DNA of 64,000 nt, from assembly GCA_045586595.1 (NCBI GenBank), contig JAZNAQ010000035.1, positions 16,052-80,051 on the forward strand. Direction: 5' to 3'. The stretch comes from SIG480 sp045586595. GTDB taxonomy: Bacteria; Bacillota; Clostridia; Oscillospirales; JAAYXM01. A model generated the notes under the pieces. That model had not been told where the DNA came from. It ran no database searches and was given only the letters and a program-made list of their open reading frames with translations. Made by a program: the position numbers and the translations under genes. Position 1 is the first letter of the stretch. Each line of letters opens with the position of its first letter. Positions 51,077-59,863 of the stretch are shown here, in pieces.

Positions 51077-51754
51077 ATGCTTTCAAAGTACGATATTATT
51101 CTGTTTGACTCAGACAACACGATTTATGACCACAACATCCATGAACGAAGTGCTATCTTCGAGGCATTTGAGCAGTATGGCGAGCCAATCACCGAAGAAA
51201 TGTACCTTCTCTACCGAAAGATAAATGATGATATATGGAAAGAGTTCGAGCGCGGGATCAAGCATGAGAAAGGGCCTCTTATTGAGCGGTTTGTGCGTTT
51301 TTCAAAGCTAACAGGAACAGCCATCGTGCCGAATCGTATAAACGAGCTGTATGTTGAGGCTCTCTCACGGCAATGTTCGCCCTTTCCTGATTCGTTTGAA
51401 GTATGCAAAGCGCTCTCAACACGACACACACTGTATATCATAACAAACGGCACCGAAAGTGTCCAGCTTCGCAGGTTTAACTCAAGCCCTCTCCGCCCGT
51501 TCTTTACTGATATTTTCACTGCGGCGGGAATAGGTGTTCAGAAGCCCAAGAAAGAGTTTTTCGAGCGCGTGTTCTCGCGCATCGGAAACCCCGACCCCGA
51601 CCGTGTAATTATCATCGGCGACTCGCTCACCTCAGATATTCTCGGCGGCGTAAATTCCGGGATTGACACTTGCTGGTTTAATCCCGAGCGCAAGAAAAAC
51701 CCAATGGACTTTTCGCCTACATATGAGATAGATGACTTAAAAAAGCTTTTGTAA
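51077..51754 (+). CDS. HAD-family nucleotidase, YjjG-like
   Basis: 225 residues. The HAD motifs are ILFDSDNTIYD (motif I DxD), IITNGTE (motif II), KPKKEFFERVF (motif III lysine) and IIGDSLTSDILGG (motif IV). Its cap and closing WFNPERK segment match the YjjG noncanonical pyrimidine nucleotidase group. It lies 12 bases after rodA and probably shares its transcript. Confidence 0.85.
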   Translation: MLSKYDIILFDSDNTIYDHNIHERSAIFEAFEQYGEPITEEMYLLYRKINDDIWKEFERGIKHEKGPLIERFVRFSKLTGTAIVPNRINELYVEALSRQCSPFPDSFEVCKALSTRHTLYIITNGTESVQLRRFNSSPLRPFFTDIFTAAGIGVQKPKKEFFERVFSRIGNPDPDRVIIIGDSLTSDILGGVNSGIDTCWFNPERKKNPMDFSPTYEIDDLKKLL

Positions 51755-51759
51755 ATTAT

Positions 51760-51798
51760 CAGTCCCACTCGTTAAATCCGAGTGGGACTGTTCTATTT
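51760..51798. terminator. Bidirectional intrinsic terminator
   Basis: 12-bp stem CAGTCCCACTCG/CGAGTGGGACTG with TTAAATC loop (51760-51790), then TTCTATTTTA. It separates the HAD gene from the convergent symporter gene. Confidence 0.8.
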
Positions 51799-53145
51799 TA
51801 CATCAAGTTCTGATTTTGTTTCTCTTATTACAATATCGGAGAGCAGAATTATCGCAATTAAGTTTGGTATCATCATTATGCCGTTGAACATATCCGCAAG
51901 CTCCCATACGCTCTCAACACGAAGAATAGCGCCAAGCGCTACAGCCAGCACGAAAAGTGCCTTATAAGTATTTTTTGCATATGTATTTTCGCGTGTCAAA
52001 TAAGATACACATCTTTCTCCGTAGTAGGACCACCCGAGTATTGTTGACAGTGCAAACAAAACAGTTGCAACGCCGATGAAGGTTCCCCCGAAATCCCCGA
52101 GGAACTTTGTAAAAGCAAGTGTAACAAGCTCAGCACCTGAAACATCGCCCGTGTGATAACCCGAGCTTACAATAACCACAGCTGTTACTGTACACACTAC
52201 AATAGTATCAACAAACACTTCAAACATACCCCAAAAGCCTTGTCTCACAGGGCTTTTGGCGTTTGCCGCCGCATGTACAAGCGGCGCACTGCCAAGACCT
52301 GCCTCGTTTGAGAACACTCCCCTTGCTATTCCGAATCTGACAGCGCGGCGCACTATTTCACCTGCCGCACCTCCATACACTGCGCCAGGTGTAAATGCCG
52401 CGCGGAAAATCTCAACGACAGCATTCCACGCCGACATAGGCGCTATAGCTACAATTATTATTCCGCCTAATATATACACTCCTGCCATGAGAGGTACTAT
52501 TTTCTCTGCGAACCGTGATATGCGAGAAATCCCTCCGCTTATTGCTATTGCAGTAATCCCCGCAACCACAACTCCGCTCATCCAATTCGGCACATCTGCG
52601 CCGAGTGACATCACTGCGGCTATGGAGTTTGACTGATTCATTGCCCCCATGCCAAGACAGGCAAGAGCACCTGATACCGAAAATATAACCGCAAGCCATG
52701 TATACCCACGACCGAGCCCCTTTTTAATATAGTACATCGGGCCTCCGAAAAACTCACCGTTTTTCTCTCCGCGAAACTTGACGGCAAGAAGTATTTCGGC
52801 ATACTTTGTCGCCATGCCGAAAAACGCCGATACCCACATCCAGAACACTGCCCCAGCTCCGCCTGCTGAAATTGCAGTTGCAACCCCCACTATATTGCCG
52901 GTTCCGATAGACGAGGCGAGTGCCGAAGCCACTGCCTGATACGGCGTAATTTTTCCCTTTTCGCTTGTCTCCTTTTTAAACATCTCACCAAACGTCTCGC
53001 TCGTCCATGTGTCAAACTTTGTTATCTGCAAAGCTTTGAGCCTTATGGTAAAATATACGCCGCAGCCCACAAGAAGAATGAGCATTGGCACTCCCCAGAC
53101 AGTTCGGCTTATCGCGCTTATAACTTTTTCTGCACCATCAAGCAT
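51793..53145 (-). CDS. Alanine/glycine:cation symporter (AGCS family)
   Basis: 450 residues, about eleven membrane helices. AGCS signatures are visible: ASALASSIGTGNIVGVATAI, the GGPMYYIKKGLG loop, GIARGVFSNEAGLGSAP and LGWSYYGERCV. It imports alanine or glycine with sodium or protons. Two strings of glycines after the start match the family. GGGGGGCAG-type sequence precedes the ATG. It is monocistronic. Confidence 0.93.
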   Translation of the reverse strand: MLDGAEKVISAISRTVWGVPMLILLVGCGVYFTIRLKALQITKFDTWTSETFGEMFKKETSEKGKITPYQAVASALASSIGTGNIVGVATAISAGGAGAVFWMWVSAFFGMATKYAEILLAVKFRGEKNGEFFGGPMYYIKKGLGRGYTWLAVIFSVSGALACLGMGAMNQSNSIAAVMSLGADVPNWMSGVVVAGITAIAISGGISRISRFAEKIVPLMAGVYILGGIIIVAIAPMSAWNAVVEIFRAAFTPGAVYGGAAGEIVRRAVRFGIARGVFSNEAGLGSAPLVHAAANAKSPVRQGFWGMFEVFVDTIVVCTVTAVVIVSSGYHTGDVSGAELVTLAFTKFLGDFGGTFIGVATVLFALSTILGWSYYGERCVSYLTRENTYAKNTYKALFVLAVALGAILRVESVWELADMFNGIMMIPNLIAIILLSDIVIRETKSELDVK

Positions 53146-53230
53146 ATTCTGCCCCCCTTTATCGCACTATGGCAGAATATGTATACAAGCAACCGATTAT
53201 TACATATTCTTTTCAAAACCACTTTATATA

Positions 53231-53259
53231 TTGCAAAATAAGCTTTGAAACTATATAAT
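53231..53259 (+). promoter_or_regulatory. Sigma-A-type promoter of the deacetylase-like gene
   Basis: TTGCAA, 17-base spacer, perfect TATAAT, then AGGGGGTG before the GTG start. Confidence 0.65.
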
Positions 53260-53285
53260 TACTGTATAAAAGGGGGTGTTGTCCT

Positions 53286-54440
53286 GTGAGAAGACTCTGT
53301 GCTGTTACTCTCACAATTTGTATATTGGCTTTACTTTTTGTATTACCGTCAGGTGCCGAGGGTGAGGTATTTGTTGCTGCAGGAAACACCGTCTTACCCC
53401 TTACAGACGCGATGCCGATACGGTCAAGCGGCGTTTGGTACATAGATTATCAGTGTTTTACAAAAGGTAACCTTAAGGTTAACAGCTCGTATAACGCAGC
53501 AGAGAGAACTCTTGTTCTCTACACCTGGGATACCACGCTAATATTTGACCTTGACACAACAACAGCGTACACATCTTCCGAAAAGATTCATTATAAAGCC
53601 GTTTCCTTCACCGCATCCAATACGGTTTATGTCCCCGCACAGTTTACTGCTCAGATGCTTGGTCTTGAGTATATATATCTTTCAGACCTTCCTTTGATTC
53701 GTATAAAACGCTCTTCTGATATACCCAACAATATGTTTATATATATTGCAAAAAACGCGATGCCGGGGCTTTGGGAAGCATATAATGCAAGCAAAAACTC
53801 GCAATCCACCACTCCGCAAACCCAAACACCGCCAATCAACAATTCCGAAAAAAAGAATGTACGCCTTACGTTTAACATAACAAACGGCAAAAATCTCCCA
53901 CAAATCCTCAATGCGCTTTCGCGGTATGGTTACCGTGCAACATTCTTTGTACAGGGCAGTGCAGTCAGCAACTGCGAGGATGCGCTTCGCCGTGCAGTAG
54001 CGTACGGCCATACACTCGGTACTTTATCAGAAAACGGCAGTGCCGATTTTTTGACAGATGCCGAAACGCTTGAAAACGCATTGACTCTTGCAAATGAGCG
54101 GTTATTCGAGGTTGCAAAAACAAAAACACGGCTCGTGCGAGTGCCCGATGGAAGCAAAACCCTTTCTCAGGAAACAGTAAATACGCTCATTTCTCTCGGT
54201 TACAGAATATGGGACGACAACATTACCCCTACAGGTACAACCGCATCTCGCATATACAGCTCTGCCATATCGGGTTTGTCAAAAAGCGGAAGAACAACAA
54301 CCACACTCACACTGACAGACTCCGATGTAGCAGTAAATGCGCTTTCGCGCATACTATCATATTTAAATACAAACAAATATAACACTTATACAGTAACCCT
54401 GCTCGACACACCTATAAATGACATTTCCGAGAAGCGATAA
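53286..54440 (+). CDS. Secreted protein with stalk-like N-domain and inactive polysaccharide-deacetylase-like domain
   Basis: 384 residues. A signal peptide (RRLCAVTLTICILALLFVLP, cleavage near 24) is followed by a copper-amine-oxidase-N-type/stalk domain (about 27-155), a Ser/Thr/Pro/Gln linker (about 168-190) and a NodB-homology fold (about 191-375). The fold is recognisable from RYGYRATFFVQGSAV and the RVPDGS strand (usual RxPxG). Catalytic motifs are not conserved: TFDDG is TFNITNG, and the zinc HxxxH after GHTLGTLS is lost. So it is probably a carbohydrate-binding pseudoenzyme, or a sporulation/germination cell-wall protein, not an active deacetylase. The GTG start follows AGGGGGTG. Its neighbours do not indicate a pathway. 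Confidence 0.75.
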   Translation: MRRLCAVTLTICILALLFVLPSGAEGEVFVAAGNTVLPLTDAMPIRSSGVWYIDYQCFTKGNLKVNSSYNAAERTLVLYTWDTTLIFDLDTTTAYTSSEKIHYKAVSFTASNTVYVPAQFTAQMLGLEYIYLSDLPLIRIKRSSDIPNNMFIYIAKNAMPGLWEAYNASKNSQSTTPQTQTPPINNSEKKNVRLTFNITNGKNLPQILNALSRYGYRATFFVQGSAVSNCEDALRRAVAYGHTLGTLSENGSADFLTDAETLENALTLANERLFEVAKTKTRLVRVPDGSKTLSQETVNTLISLGYRIWDDNITPTGTTASRIYSSAISGLSKSGRTTTTLTLTDSDVAVNALSRILSYLNTNKYNTYTVTLLDTPINDISEKR

Positions 54441-54452
54441 TAAACCACAACA

Positions 54453-54486
54453 AAAAAGCTATGATGCATTTGCATCATAGCTTTTT
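54453..54486. terminator. Bidirectional intrinsic terminator
   Basis: 16-bp inverted repeat AAAAAGCTATGATGCA with complement and TT centre, flanked by A/T runs, between convergent genes. Confidence 0.85.
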
Positions 54487-54498
54487 ATTGTTTACTTA

Positions 54499-54939
54499 TT
54501 ATTCGTGGTGATGGCCGCAGTCGCAGTCTTCGTCGTCACAGCAACACTCGTCTACATCGAATTCAAGGTCTTCGCCACAACCGGGGCACTCAATCTTACC
54601 GAGTGCAAGAATGTCATCGTCAACCATTATTGAGTCGCCGCAAGTCGGGCAGACAACCTCATAGTGGAAGTCATCACAACAATCACAATCGTCATCATCA
54701 CAATCACAATCACAGTCGCAATCGTCAAAGGCGCCCTCGAGCTCTAAAAGCTCTTCTGCAACCTCGTCAAGCTCGTTACTGATTTCATCCGTAATCTGCT
54801 CAAGGTCAGACACAGAGCCTGCAAGCTCATCAATAACCTCTACCATAGCTGCGAAGAGCTTGCCCTCTTTTGTTGAAGCGTCAATATCAAGGCCATCAAA
54901 AAGGCCGCGGAGATATGCTGCCTTACCGATTATATCCAT
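54499..54939 (-). CDS. CD1247-type N-domain protein with Asp-Cys tract and zinc ribbon
   Basis: 146 residues. The N-terminal MDIIGKAAYLRGLFDGLDID matches the CD1247 N-terminal domain of Clostridia. A coiled-coil stretch (about 35-68) leads into an Asp/Cys run near residues 71-90 (DDCDCDCDCDDDDCDCCDD). A zinc ribbon (VVCPTCGDS with IECPGCGEDL) and a second Cys/Asp/His tail (ECCCDDEDCDCGHHHE) follow. At least 15 cysteines in 75 residues suggest strong metal binding. The role is unknown. It sits 21 bases after efp on the same strand. Confidence 0.8.
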   Translation of the reverse strand: MDIIGKAAYLRGLFDGLDIDASTKEGKLFAAMVEVIDELAGSVSDLEQITDEISNELDEVAEELLELEGAFDDCDCDCDCDDDDCDCCDDFHYEVVCPTCGDSIMVDDDILALGKIECPGCGEDLEFDVDECCCDDEDCDCGHHHE

Positions 54940-54960
54940 GAGTTTAAACCTCCGTAATTC

Positions 54961-55521
54961 TTACTTCGCGCGCTCTAAGTATTCGCCTGTTCTTGTATCA
55001 ATCTTAATTCTGTCGCCGATATTGATAAAGAGCGGAACTCTTACCTCAGCGCCAGTTTCAACAACTGCCGGCTTTGTTACGTTTGTAGCTGTATCGCCCT
55101 TAAGGCCCGGCTCTGTTTCAGTGATTTCAAGCTCAACAAAGTTAGGCGGCTCGATACCGAAAACCTCACCCTTAAAGGAGAGAATCTTAACTGTCATATT
55201 TTCCTTAACAAACTTAAAGCTGTCTGTAAGCTTATCAGAGTTGAGCGGAAGCTGCTCATAGGTTTCAAGATCCATAAAGTAATAGAGCTCACCGTCGTTA
55301 TAGAGATATTCCATATCCTTGCGCTCTACGAATGCCGGCGGGAACTTATCTGTCGGGTTGAATGCGCGCTCAACAACAGCACCTGTAACAACGTTACGAT
55401 ACTTTGTGCGTACAAAAGCCGCGCCCTTACCCGGCTTAACATGCTGGAACTCGATAATCTGCATTACCTGTCCGTCCATTTCAAATGTCATACCGTTTCT
55501 GAATTCACCTGCAGAAATCAT
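54961..55521 (-). CDS. efp: Translation elongation factor P
   Basis: 186 residues, three beta-barrel domains. The start MISAGEFRNGMTFEMDGQVM, the loop tip KPGKGAAFVRTKYRN (modifiable lysine in PGKG) and the end INIGDRIKIDTRTGEYLERA are family typical. EF-P relieves stalling at polyproline. GGAGGATAA precedes the ATG and a good promoter lies upstream. Confidence 0.97.
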   Translation of the reverse strand: MISAGEFRNGMTFEMDGQVMQIIEFQHVKPGKGAAFVRTKYRNVVTGAVVERAFNPTDKFPPAFVERKDMEYLYNDGELYYFMDLETYEQLPLNSDKLTDSFKFVKENMTVKILSFKGEVFGIEPPNFVELEITETEPGLKGDTATNVTKPAVVETGAEVRVPLFINIGDRIKIDTRTGEYLERAK

Positions 55522-55560
55522 TTACTTATCCTCCATTTTCATCTGTATAAATCTTTTTCT

Positions 55561-55589
55561 ATTTTAACCTATATTATTCCATTTTGCAA
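55561..55589 (-). promoter_or_regulatory. Sigma-A-type promoter of efp
   Basis: Minus strand: TTGCAA (55589-55584), 17-base spacer, TAAAAT (55566-55561). Confidence 0.6.
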
Positions 55590-55609
55590 GAAAAACTTTA
55601 TGAAACACA

Positions 55610-56041
55610 TTACATTTCACACAATACCCTTACGCCGAGGGGGTAAACAAGCTTGCCGAAGCCTGAAATCATACCGACACATACGGGAGAAATAACCGAT
55701 TTGTGTCTGAACTCGTCTCTCGCATATATATTGCTGAGATGAACCTCAACGCACGGAAGCTTTACCGACGCAATCGCATCGCGTATGGCAATGCTGTAGT
55801 GAGAGTATGCCGCGGCGTTGAGCACAACCCCTTCATATCCCTCTTCAAGAGCGCGGTATAGCAGGTCGCAAATCTCGCCCTCATGGTTTGTCTGATATGC
55901 GATTATGTCTGCGCCGAGAGATTCGGTGCTCTTTTTTGTGAACTCTATTATATCATCAAGTGTGTCACGCCCGTATATGTTAGTTTCTCTCGTACCGAGA
56001 GAATTTAAATTCGGACCGTTGATTATCATTATTTTTTTCAT
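55610..56041 (-). CDS. aroQ: Type II 3-dehydroquinate dehydratase
   Basis: 143 residues, dodecameric type II DHQase. The start MKKIMIINGPNLNSLGTRE carries the catalytic-lid region, YQTNHEGEICDLLY contains the substrate histidine region, and VVLNAAAYSHYSIAIRDAI and VEVHLSNIYARDEFRH complete the site. It converts 3-dehydroquinate to 3-dehydroshikimate. Its start overlaps the yqeG stop by one base (TAATG). Confidence 0.95.
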   Translation of the reverse strand: MKKIMIINGPNLNSLGTRETNIYGRDTLDDIIEFTKKSTESLGADIIAYQTNHEGEICDLLYRALEEGYEGVVLNAAAYSHYSIAIRDAIASVKLPCVEVHLSNIYARDEFRHKSVISPVCVGMISGFGKLVYPLGVRVLCEM

Positions 56042-56481
56042 TATTCAAACATCCTCCTCTTACCGAGCGGCGGAACCTTTATCGCTAGTATCCCGCTGCG
56101 TTTTGCCCCGAATATATCGGTTATTATCTTATCCCCCACAAAAGCCGTCACCTCAGGGGTCCCTCCCAAAGCCTCCATAGCCTTTCTTATGGTTTTCCTG
56201 CTGGGCTTTCCGCTTTTCCAGTAGTGGTTAATGCCGAGAGGTTTGCAAAATTTAGCCACGCGCTCCATACCGTTATTTGAGACTATCGCAAACGACACTC
56301 CATGGGCAATAATGTCTTCTAACCACTCATGCACACGCTCATCAGGCGTTTCGTTCTCATACTTTGCGACAGTATTGTCAAGGTCTGCTATGAGCACCTT
56401 GATGTTCATTTTTTCAAGACGTTCCCCCGTAAGCTCGTATATGCTCTGTATTTTTATATCGGGTTTCAGCAGTGATAGCAT
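56041..56481 (-). CDS. yqeG: YqeG-family HAD-IIIA phosphatase
   Basis: 146 residues. The HAD motif I is VLIADLDNTVAKYENETP, motif II is AIVSNNG and motif IV is VTAFVGDKIITDIFGAKRSG. YqeG proteins are phosphatidylglycerophosphatase-like HAD enzymes; in Bacillus they are near ribosome-biogenesis genes. The ATG at 56481 has GGAGG seven bases before; the ATG at 56496 lacks a site. Confidence 0.9.
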   Translation of the reverse strand: MLSLLKPDIKIQSIYELTGERLEKMNIKVLIADLDNTVAKYENETPDERVHEWLEDIIAHGVSFAIVSNNGMERVAKFCKPLGINHYWKSGKPSRKTIRKAMEALGGTPEVTAFVGDKIITDIFGAKRSGILAIKVPPLGKRRMFE

Positions 56482-56573
56482 CACATACCTCCGCATATTG
56501 CTGTTTTTTATTTAATATATTATACCATATTATATCATATAACGCAAATTACGGAACGGGAGGTATAAATGAG

Positions 56574-57311
56574 ATGGATATATGTATGGTATATTCTGCA
56601 GCTGATGGCTCACCGGCTATGGGCCGGAATCTTCTGCGGGGACGTCTTTCATACATAGCCCGCGGAAATACCCTTATGTCAGAAAAATTGCCTGCAGATG
56701 CCGCGGGCGATGTTATGTTTATATCAATACAAAGTGCGGGAGAACACATTGCCCCTGCAATATACGATGAATGTCGCCGTAGAAGATACTCTTCCGTGTT
56801 CCTCGATGCAGACGAGCCCGATGACGAGCTTTTGCGAATTCTGCCTGATATATCGGCGTCACTTGCCCGCTGCAAGCTGCGTGTTTTTTGTCCCATTGAT
56901 ATCTCGCCCTATTGCCCCCGTGCCACTCCCGTCGCCGAGGCGGCTGTGTCCGGCGGGAATATTTCAGAATACTTAAGCAGTCTTATTTCGTCTCATGATA
57001 AACTTTCACTTTCAATACCCCGCGTTGCGGCAGAGTTTACCATGCCCTGTGAGCGTGATGCTTTCCGCCAACTCACACCTCGGGAGCTTTCGCGCATTCT
57101 TGATATGCACGATGCAAAGTCGCACTACTCACCGCAAATGCTTGTAAACTATTTTATATATGAAAATGCCCGGGGCGGCTGTAACTTTATATTGTTTGAC
57201 GATGCCCACACAATGTCTGAGAAAATACGCCTTGCCAAAAAGCTCGGAATCACAGACGTTTTTATCACATACCGAGAAGTTTCTGACATAGCAAGCGATA
57301 TTATATTTTAG
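56574..57311 (+). CDS. Unrecognised protein, possible distant GH18-like fold
   Basis: 245 residues with no signal peptide and no clear family motif. The only suggestive part is the C-terminus, FILFDDAHTMSEKIRLAKKL then GITDVFITYREVSDIA, which looks like the DARS..AKL..A...G..G closing strand and helix of YaaH/YdhD-type spore-associated family 18 hydrolases. The catalytic DxxDxDxE motif is not visible. The ATG at 56574 follows GGGAGG at about 10 bases. It is read alone between divergent yqeG and the convergent rqcH, whose stop overlaps its end by four bases. Confidence 0.6.
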   Translation: MDICMVYSAADGSPAMGRNLLRGRLSYIARGNTLMSEKLPADAAGDVMFISIQSAGEHIAPAIYDECRRRRYSSVFLDADEPDDELLRILPDISASLARCKLRVFCPIDISPYCPRATPVAEAAVSGGNISEYLSSLISSHDKLSLSIPRVAAEFTMPCERDAFRQLTPRELSRILDMHDAKSHYSPQMLVNYFIYENARGGCNFILFDDAHTMSEKIRLAKKLGITDVFITYREVSDIASDIIF

Positions 57312-59062
57312 TTTTCTTGCATAAGCTTTTCACAAAGCTCTTCGTCCGGCGTTACATACGCCGTATAATAGTTTGTATATATAACCCTGCCCGGCGCGGC
57401 TCCCTGCGGTTTCTTGACAAAGCGTACCTGGGTGTAGTCAACCGGTACGTTTTCAGAACCTTTCGCGCGCGAGAAATATGCCGCGATCTGAGCTGCTTCG
57501 GTTATTGTCCTGTCGGGAAGCTCTCTCCCCGCGCTCTCAACTATGACGTGCGAGCCGGGGGTGTTTTTTGTATGAAGCCACAAGTCGCCCTTCATTGCAC
57601 TCTTGAGTGTTAGTGCATCATTCTGTTTGTTGTTTCTGCCGGCGTATATGACAAACCCGTCGCTTGAGATAAATCTATAGGGTCTGAGTGCATGGCGTTT
57701 CTGCTGTGTCTTACGGTCGCCGCATTTATCTATATATCCGGTTTCTCGAAGCTCTTCACGGATTTCGGCAAGATCTGCCTCACACGTTGCCTTTTCTATG
57801 CTTTCGAGCACGCTGTCTAAATACTCAAGCTCCTCTTCGCCGGCCGCAATCTGCTCTGTTATATATTTTTCTGCATTCTTCATTCTGCGGTATTCGCGGA
57901 AAAGCTTCTCCGAGTTTTCTTGCGGAGTGAGTCTTGTATCAAGCTTTATCGTAACCTCTTCGCAATCTCTGAAATAATTTTCAGCCACAAACGAGGTCAT
58001 ACCTTTTTTAAGCCTGTAAATGTTTGCAGAAATAAGCTCAGCCTGCTCACGAAGCGAATCGCGGTCAATCGACTTTTTAAGCTCTTCTCGCTGAAGCGCA
58101 AGCTTTCTCATTGTTCGCGAATGTGCCGTCTTTACAACCTGCAAAATGCCGTGAGAACGGCTACGCATACTCTCGCGCTCCTCTCGGATTTCGTAAAAAT
58201 CAGCAAGCGTATCAGAAAGGCTTTCGCGATGCTCTGCATTGAGCGATGTCTCATACTGTGTTATTGGAAAAAATGAAAACTCATAAGGTGTTTTATCATC
58301 AAGCACAATGCACGGCCGGGGCTTGTCATGCAAAATGTCATATATCGCCGAAGCCATCCTCTCGCGCTGCTCCATAGAAAGCGCTGACATATGTGACGAA
58401 ACATCTCCGCAGGCGCGGTAGGCAATTTCGCGGCATACAAGAGGAGAAAACCCCATGAACGTTGATATAACCCATTTATCGCAGAGAACCTCCTCACGCA
58501 TATTGCAGATTATATCAAAAAGCTCTGAGCGCGAATATGACGATGGGTCGAGTTTATCCTGCTTTGGCGGGAGTGTGTAAAAGAGGCCCGGCAACACCTG
58601 CCGTTTTTCGCTCATACCGATGTCCACGCGCTTTAAACATTCTATAACGCGGTCATTTTCGTCGCGAAGTATTATATTTGAATGACGCCCCATAAGCTCG
58701 CAGGTAAGTGTACGAACAGACGGAATTCCCATCTCATCGCTGACCTCGAGCTTTATGTCTATTATTCGCTCCATATGAGGAGCACTTACGGATATTATTC
58801 TCCCGTTGGTGAGGTGCTTTCGGAGTAACATGCAGAACATCGGCGCACTTGCGGGGTTTTCGCGGGTGCGACTCGTTAGATGCACTCTGGGAAAGCTTGC
58901 GTTTGCCGAGAGTATAAGTTTTTTGCCCTTAACATTCGGGCTTCGCAGCGCGACGACAATATCGTCACGCTGCGGCTGATGTATCTTATCTACCCTTGCG
59001 CCGCTGAGAAGTGACGAGAGCTCGCGGGCTAGTGCTGATATATAGCTTGCATCAAGCGCCAT
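57308..59062 (-). CDS. rqcH: NFACT-family ribosome quality-control protein RqcH
   Basis: 584 residues. An N-terminal NFACT-N domain (MALDASYISALARELSSLLS), a middle helix-hairpin-helix and long coiled coil (about 290-430) and a C-terminal NFACT-R domain with GDLWLHTKNTPGSHVIVES are present. RqcH binds obstructed 50S subunits and recruits tRNA-Ala to add C-terminal alanine tails for degradation. It is sometimes annotated as fibronectin-binding protein. AGGAG precedes the ATG. Confidence 0.94.
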   Translation of the reverse strand: MALDASYISALARELSSLLSGARVDKIHQPQRDDIVVALRSPNVKGKKLILSANASFPRVHLTSRTRENPASAPMFCMLLRKHLTNGRIISVSAPHMERIIDIKLEVSDEMGIPSVRTLTCELMGRHSNIILRDENDRVIECLKRVDIGMSEKRQVLPGLFYTLPPKQDKLDPSSYSRSELFDIICNMREEVLCDKWVISTFMGFSPLVCREIAYRACGDVSSHMSALSMEQRERMASAIYDILHDKPRPCIVLDDKTPYEFSFFPITQYETSLNAEHRESLSDTLADFYEIREERESMRSRSHGILQVVKTAHSRTMRKLALQREELKKSIDRDSLREQAELISANIYRLKKGMTSFVAENYFRDCEEVTIKLDTRLTPQENSEKLFREYRRMKNAEKYITEQIAAGEEELEYLDSVLESIEKATCEADLAEIREELRETGYIDKCGDRKTQQKRHALRPYRFISSDGFVIYAGRNNKQNDALTLKSAMKGDLWLHTKNTPGSHVIVESAGRELPDRTITEAAQIAAYFSRAKGSENVPVDYTQVRFVKKPQGAAPGRVIYTNYYTAYVTPDEELCEKLMQEN

Positions 59063-59074
59063 AATTATCTACTC

Positions 59075-59863
59075 CTAAACAGTAAAAAACTGTGTGCAAT
59101 CAATATCTGCATCTGCAATTTTGACAGAAACCTCGGGGTACTTCTCTGATATCATCTCGCAAAGTCTCGGGCACACAACATCCTCTGTTGCAAAATGCCC
59201 GGCATCTATTGCGTTCATCCCAAGTTCTTTTGCTTCTAAAAAATGGTTGTGCTTTATATCTGCAGTTACTACGGTATCGCAACCGAGAAGATAGGCTGCC
59301 TTTATATAATCGCCGCAAGCGCCGCCTCCCACAGCAACGCGCAAGACGGGCTTTCCCGCATCGTGATACTTTACCCCGCGCGTGTTGAGTGCTGTGCAGA
59401 CCTTTTGTAGAAAGTCGGAAAGCTCCTCACACTTCTCAAGCTTTCCGAATCTTCCTCCGCCGACCGTTCCGTCCTCCTGCGGCTCGACGGGTTTTGTATC
59501 ATGTATCCCAAGCGCTGAGGCAAGAACATCATTCACACCGCCCGCCGCGCTGTCAAGATTTGTGTGCATACATATTGCAGAAATCCCGTTCTCAATAAGC
59601 TTTAAGAGAAGTGAGCCTGTAACATCGCAATCGGTCACTGTACTTCTCGCCCCGAAGATTATGGGGTGATGTGACACGATAAGCTCAGCACCCGCCTCTA
59701 CCGCCTCGTCTATTACTGCACCCGTTATATCGAGCGCAACAACAATCTTTTTTACTTCTCTATCTCTATGGCCTACGATAAAGCCTACGTTGTCATAGCT
59801 TGCGGCAAGGAAAGATGGTGCCGCCGCCTCAAGTACATTTAATACGTCAATTACTTTTGTCAT
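59075..59863 (-). CDS. Nif3-like dinuclear-metal protein
   Basis: 262 residues, hexameric NIF3/YqfO family (short form without the PII-like insert). The metal-ligand motifs are IVSHHPIIFGA, CMHTNLDSAAGGVNDVLA and DAGHFATED. The biochemical role is unsettled; GTP cyclohydrolase-like chemistry has been proposed. Its ATG overlaps the trmK stop (ATGA), the usual trmK-nif3 pairing. Confidence 0.93.
   Translation of the reverse strand: MTKVIDVLNVLEAAAPSFLAASYDNVGFIVGHRDREVKKIVVALDITGAVIDEAVEAGAELIVSHHPIIFGARSTVTDCDVTGSLLLKLIENGISAICMHTNLDSAAGGVNDVLASALGIHDTKPVEPQEDGTVGGGRFGKLEKCEELSDFLQKVCTALNTRGVKYHDAGKPVLRVAVGGGACGDYIKAAYLLGCDTVVTADIKHNHFLEAKELGMNAIDAGHFATEDVVCPRLCEMISEKYPEVSVKIADADIDCTQFFTV

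Noticed and set aside
56472..56573. N-terminal extension of the unrecognised protein at 56574
   Set aside because: It would overlap the start of the divergent yqeG gene and lacks a ribosome site, whereas GGGAGG precedes 56574.
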